A stretch of 64,000 bases of DNA from positions 3,462,979-3,526,978 of the forward strand of contig OY482849.1 in NCBI GenBank assembly GCA_960531495.1, written 5' to 3'. The notes beneath the pieces were generated by a model. The model was given only the letters and a program-made list of their open reading frames with translations. It was not told the DNA's origin and searched no databases. The position numbers and the translations under genes were made by a program. The stretch's first letter is position 1; each line of letters starts with the position of its first letter. Of the stretch, positions 59,708 to 64,000 are shown one piece after another. This DNA is from Zeus faber (Eukaryota > Chordata > Actinopteri > Zeiformes > Zeidae).

Positions 59708-60030
59708 GATATACATTATTAGGCATACGAGATAAAGGCTAAAGTATATACTTTTGGGAATCCCCTCCCAGCCTCAAGGCAGATTTTGTGACTTCTTCCA
59801 ACTGGACTGCGATGTCTTCCAACTGGAGTGTGGGGGTACAATGCAAGTTCAGTACCAATTAATTGCTGCATAATTTGAGCAAGTAGGCATCCGAGTTTGT
59901 TGGATGCCATGAAAGGACAAATCCTGCTCCCTTGACACAAGACAACAGACAAACTTTATAACAAGACAGTAAGTTCAAGAAAGGGAAGTTTTATGGGGAC
60001 CTACTATTAAACACCTCAATAAAACGCCCT
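58025..60030. other. Intron DNA with AACT microsatellite
   Basis: Mostly unassigned DNA. It contains AACTAGCT/AACT tandem repeats at about 59646-59707 and a tandem duplication of TCTTCCAACTGGA near 59795-59825. No gene. Confidence 0.5.
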
Positions 60031-60034
60031 CTTA

Positions 60035-60613
60035 ACAGGCTTGCCGGCCTGTGCGGTGAAGCCACTACAGATGATACAGAATGCGGCGGCGCGACTGGTG
60101 TTCAACCAGCCAAAGAGGGCACATGTCACTCCGCTGCTCATCGAGCTCCACTGGTTACCTGTAGCCGCCTGCATCAAGTTCAAGTCTCTTATGCTGGCCT
60201 ACAGAGTGATTGCTGGGAATGCTCCCGCCTACTTAAATGCTCTTGTAAGAGCACATGTTGCCCCCCGGATGCTGCACTCGTCAAATGAGCGTCGCCTGGC
60301 TCTGCCGGCCATACAGCCACGGCAATCCAGGCTATTCTCATTTGTAGTTCCACGTTGGTTGAACGAGCTGCCAAAAATGACCAGAGCGGGGACCTCCCTC
60401 TCTGTCTTTAAGAAGCACTTGAAGACCCAGCTCTTCAGTGAGTACCTCCTGTCCTAACCTACAATTACTTAGCACCACCTAGCAGTATTTATTGTTACAC
60501 TAATGTTGTTGTTACACTAATCTCTGTCGCAATGTAGCTTGAATGTTATTCTCCCTTGTAAGTCGCTTTGGATAAAAGCGTCTACTAAATGACTAAATGT
60601 AATGTAATAAAAT
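60035..60613 (+). mobile_element. L2-type LINE, 3' end
   Basis: An open frame (60041-60457) encodes the C-terminal tail of an L2/CR1-group ORF2: QMIQNAAARLVFN, LHWLPVAACIKFKSLMLAYR, APAYLNAL, PRWLNELP and FKKHLKTQLF. The 3' UTR follows and ends in TTGGATAAAAGCGTCTACTA and AAATGTAATGTAAT repeats, the tail shared with the SINEs at 9305 and 24292. The copy is 5'-truncated, as is usual for LINEs, but the frame present is unbroken, so it is fairly young. Confidence 0.88.
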
Positions 60614-60747
60614 AAGCTTATACAGATTTGAAGCCATCAACCTTGTCACCCATCAGTCTTTCCTATCATCAGTAGTTTTCTACCATTTTATTTTATTATT
60701 TTTATTATTTCTTAGGTACCTAAACAAAAAGGACCTTTGAGTATATA

Positions 60748-61366
60748 CAGTGGGGCAAAAAAGTATTTAGTCAGCCACCAATTGTGCAAGTTCTCCCACT
60801 TAAAAAGAGGCCTGTAATTTTCATCATAGGTACACTTCGACTATGAGAGACAGAATGGGGGGAAAGATTGAAAAATTGCAGCTCAATTTTATGCTTTGCA
60901 AAATCATCTCACGGGCCGCATTAAACCTGTTCGCGGGCCTGATCTGGCCCGCGGGCCGTATGTTTGACACCCCTGGTGTAAAGGAAAGAATGAATGGGGC
61001 CATGTATCGTGAGATTTTGAGTGAAAACCTCCCTCCATCAGCAAGGGCATTGAAGATGAAACGTGGCTGGGTCTTTCAGCATGACAATGATCCCAAACAC
61101 ACCTCCCGGGCAACGAAGGAGTGGCTTCGTAAGAAGCATTTCAAGGTCCTGGAGTGGCCTAGCCAGTCTCCAGATCTCAACCCCATAGAAAATCTTTGGA
61201 GGGAGTTGTAATTCCGTGTTGCCCAGCGACAGCCCCAAAACATCACTGCTAGGTGATGATCATAGGTATACAGGTATACCTATGATGAAAATAACAGGCC
61301 TCTCATCTTTTTAAGTGGGAGAACTTGCACAATTGGTGGCTGACTAAATACCTTTTTGCCCCACTG
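60748..61366 (+). mobile_element. Tc1-like transposon remnant with hAT end inside
   Basis: Inverted ends of about 90 bases start CAGTGGGGCAAAAAAGTATT and mirror at the right (TGCCCCACTG at 61366), flanked by TA, the Tc1/mariner target. The interior keeps only the transposase C-terminus (60979-61211): [32 protein letters not shown], and [11 protein letters not shown] with the final catalytic residue. Ahead of it, about 60890-60975, lies the right end of a hAT element (GGCCCGCGGGCCGTATGTTT then GACACCCCTG), joined where the transposase N-terminus should be. Confidence 0.85.
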
Positions 61367-61544
61367 TATGTATAAAAGATGAGGTGTATCTATTTGAAAA
61401 ATATGGTCTTATTGACATTTCCAAATTGTGGGAACATAGCACCCACATTTGTATTGAGGGAATATAGGAATATATTGCCTTGTGGGCCCAGCACACGCAA
61501 GGCAAATCACCAGGGTCTGGTAGAGGCAGAGGCAGGGTGGCCTA

Positions 61545-62215
61545 GCCGTGCTGTACCTGGGCATTGGAAACTGGCGTTCGGCATGTGGAACATCACCGCT
61601 GGGAGGAAAACAGCCAGAGGTTGTGTGGGAGTTGAAGAGACACCGACTGGATATCAGAGGCTCTCACTGGGTTGCTGGGAAACACTCCACCTGGTGACTC
61701 CATAGTTCTACTGGGGGACTTCAGCCATGTGGATAATTATTGAGAATCCTGGAGTCAAGGCGTAGCCGAGGGCCGGAGTGTATCCAGTTTGGAGGGATGA
61801 GGGGGACATCACTGCTTTTTGCAGATGATGTTCTCTTTGCCTCATTAGACTGTGGTCACCAGTACTCACTAGAACGATTTGCAGCCGAGTGTGATGCGGT
61901 GGGGATGAGAGTCAGCACCTCCAAATCCGAGGACCATGGTTCTCTTTTGGAAAAGGGTAGCCTGTCCTATCTGGGTTGGGAGAGAGCAGCTGACATAGGT
62001 GGAGGAGTTGTACCGGACCGTCGTGGTGAAGAGAACTTGGCCGAGAGGCAAAGCTCTCAATTTACTGGTCAATCTTCATTCCAACCCTTACGTTTGGTAA
62101 TGAGCTCTGGGTCATGACCGAAACAAAGAGGTCCTGGAGGCAGCAGAAATGAGGTTCCTCTGCAGGGTTGCTAGGCTCGACCTCACCCATTTCAAACCTG
62201 GGCTGTAATAACATA
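61545..62215 (+). mobile_element. RTE/Rex3-like LINE remnant
   Basis: It starts with an endonuclease-like piece (KLAFGMWNI; a VLLGDFS-like block near 61715), then reverse transcriptase with LLFADDVLFASLDCGHQ and RFAAECDAVGMRVSTSKSE, the catalytic FADD intact. Near 62100 comes ELWVMTE-type sequence and AAEMRFLCRVARL. Large internal deletions and frame changes separate these pieces. No 3' end was identified. Confidence 0.75.
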
Positions 62216-62479
62216 CAGTAATGGTTCATTAACCAATTTCTATACTCAGGTATGATGCTTCGCTTCCTGTGTGTTTTTGTTTTATATTTTGATTAATTTT
62301 TTATTTTTTTCCATTAGTTAAGTTCCATTAGTAGCCCAGTCACGGCACACGATTGGTCTTTTCCTGGGTTTTTGAACATTACAAAAAAAAAACCAGAGGT
62401 TTTTGAACCATAATGTCAGAAGCCATGAATCAGCTCACTTTCAGCTGATTAGTGAAGTAAAAAAAACCTTACTGTTCTA

Positions 62480-62830
62480 GTGTTAAAGTAGCACTATATA
62501 ACTTTTGGGATTTGGCGCACCTACAGTTTCTGACTGCAATTGCACTTTTACACATCTGTTGTAAAACTGGTACGGTGTCCAAAAATAATGTATTTTACCG
62601 GAGAAATTTGAACCTTATTAGTCATGTGTCAATAACAGTCAATATTACAAACGCAAATATAATGTAGACCGAGGTTACAGCGCCCCTTGTACGGATCTTG
62701 CCGCTTCAGCAAGCACTCCACGGCTTCCCCGGAGCCTGGCGCGGGGATCGGCCCCCTGCTACCGGTGTAGGTAGCAGATATGCTTGGACTGGCAGGTGCG
62801 CACGTGTGAGTCAGAGGGTGAAACAAACCC
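62480..62830 (+). repeat. Unclassified interspersed repeat, copy B
   Basis: Matches copy A at 27070-27440 in the same orientation, from AACTTTTGGGATTTGG to AGATATGCTTGG. Family unknown. Confidence 0.7.
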
Positions 62831-62999
62831 GTGGCGCAATGAAAGTGAGGGCCGAGGCGTGCCGGCTGAGGTGCGGGTCCCCAGCACATTGGCCCACCTG
62901 ATGCGCACTGTCGGGGAGGGGGAGCGGCTACGTTTTGTATGAGCATTACTACCGGGCATTTTGAATGGCAAGTTTATAATTTATCTTTTTTCTTTATAT

Positions 63000-63374
63000 T
63001 GTGGCCAGCTAGGGCTCCTTCGAGTAAGCAAGAGGCAGGAGATTTGATTTCTCAACCAAGCGTGTTCTTTATTAGTCAGTGCTCAGCATTTAACCACTAT
63101 GCCGTTATCACGGCAGGCATGTTACTCACAGCACACACACTCTCACTCCTGGTGCACCAATCATAACATGATCACAACACATAAAAGTAATAACAATCTA
63201 TCATAACACGTGACATGGCTAACTAACACTAACGGCATAACAATTAACATTACTAAGAACACGACTAAGAACTAAGAACACACAAAACAATCCCTTTCCC
63301 CGAAAACCCCAAAACACAATAAACAAAGCATGCTGGGAAATCTCCACCCCACCTCTATTCCCCAACATGCTACA
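63000..63374 (-). repeat. 3' LTR of the terminal gypsy fossil
   Basis: TG...CA ends and position next to a purine-rich tract define it. The second LTR would lie beyond base 64000, so no LTR comparison is possible here. Confidence 0.65.
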
Positions 63375-64000
63375 TTGCCCCCACCTGACTGGTTAATTAT
63401 CCCCAGCAACCCATGTGTCCACCACAAAGTCTCTGAGGTGTTGGGGAAGTTGACGCTTTTGCCAGGTTCGCCCAGGGGGCCCTTCAGCTGCTTCTAATGG
63501 CAAGGCACAGACTGGAGGCTGCCCCTGTGCCCCTGACTCACCCTCAGACTGAGCCAAGGGTCGGTAGGGTGCAAGTCGATTTTGATAAAGAACCACCACC
63601 GGTTCCTTTTGATCAGCCGCACCCTGTACACCACATCAGACAGTCTCTCAAGGATCGTACACGGTCTCACCCAGTGGCCCATCAGCTTCGGGGAGAGGCC
63701 TTCCGCTCGGGCTGTAGACCCCCGGAGGGAAAATCCTCCCTTTTGGTGTGCTGGTTGTAAGCCCTTTTCTGACGGCCCCAGCATCGCCGAGAGCCTGCCT
63801 GGTCAGTTCATGCACCGCTCGGAGCTGCTCCCGAAGGTGGTGAAAATAGGCCATTGCCAGTTCCCCGGCCACCTCTGGTTGGGGGAGGGCCAAACACCAA
63901 GTCCACAAGGGTGCGGAGCCTGCGTCCAAACATGAGGGCTGCCGGAGTGCACTTAGTGGATTGTTGCACTGCTGTCTGATATGCCTAAAGGACCAGGGGC
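63000..64000 (-). mobile_element. Ty3/gypsy retrotransposon fossil, 3' end (cut by window)
   Basis: A minus-strand 3' LTR (63000-63374, TGTAGCATG to GGCCACA on that strand) is preceded by the purine-rich GTGGGGGCA expected of a polypurine tract. Upstream, toward the window end, is an integrase C-terminal region (63480-63784: KLMGHWVRPCTILERLSDVV, then YRVRL). Here integrase lies next to the 3' LTR, the normal gypsy order, so this is a different lineage from the Gmr1-like copies. It is broken in several places and the rest lies beyond the window. Confidence 0.8.

Noticed and set aside
37402-64000. Second CADPS exon
   Set aside because: I looked for the next conserved block of the family and found no matching translation; the intron appears to continue past the window.

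Overview
The window is vertebrate nuclear DNA, almost certainly from a teleost fish. The signs are two split vertebrate genes with GT-AG introns, a tRNA-headed SINE that shares its 3' tail with an L2-type LINE, and fish-typical DIRS, Gmr1-like, hAT, Tc1 and Rex3/RTE-like elements. There are no bacterial or viral operons. Host coding sequence is only about 0.94 kb of 64 kb. LAYOUT. (1) Positions 1-21970 hold the 5' part of nampt (nicotinamide phosphoribosyltransferase) on the minus strand: five coding exons (21970-21923, 11109-10974, 4303-4200, 2470-2342, 917-759) encode residues 1-192, and the remaining exons lie before base 1. Its introns carry a hAT MITE (intron 4), a broken hAT transposon with 8-bp target duplication (intron 3), a DIRS fossil and a SINE (intron 2), and a Ty3/gypsy fossil whose integrase precedes its reverse transcriptase (intron 1). 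(2) Positions 21971-37041 lie between two divergent genes and are dominated by repeats: a gypsy RT scrap, a hAT MITE, a SINE with an inverted copy of its own head, a solo LTR, a gag-RT-RNaseH LTR fossil (29739-31733) and, next to it, a two-gene DNA transposon of ISL2EU/IS4EU type. That transposon has a SWIM-YqaJ nuclease gene on the plus strand and a DDE transposase on the minus strand (about 31.9-35.5 kb). (3) Positions 37042-37401 are the first coding exon of a CADPS/CAPS-family dense-core vesicle priming gene on the plus strand. (4) Positions 37402-64000 are the first intron of that gene as far as can be seen. It contains another Gmr1-like fragment, a CR1/L2-like LINE, two Tc1-like remnants, an L2 3' end, an RTE/Rex3-like remnant, the 3' end of a second gypsy lineage cut by the window edge, and microsatellites including a long TG/CGTG/CG tract. 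The two host genes are arranged head to head about 15 kb apart. Nothing in the sequence ties their functions (NAD salvage and regulated secretion) together. MOST INTERESTING: the ISL2EU-like nuclease-plus-transposase pair; the INT-before-RT gypsy family, present in several states of decay; and a set of perfect hairpins, five of them with arms of exactly 16 bp, which look like products of local template switching.
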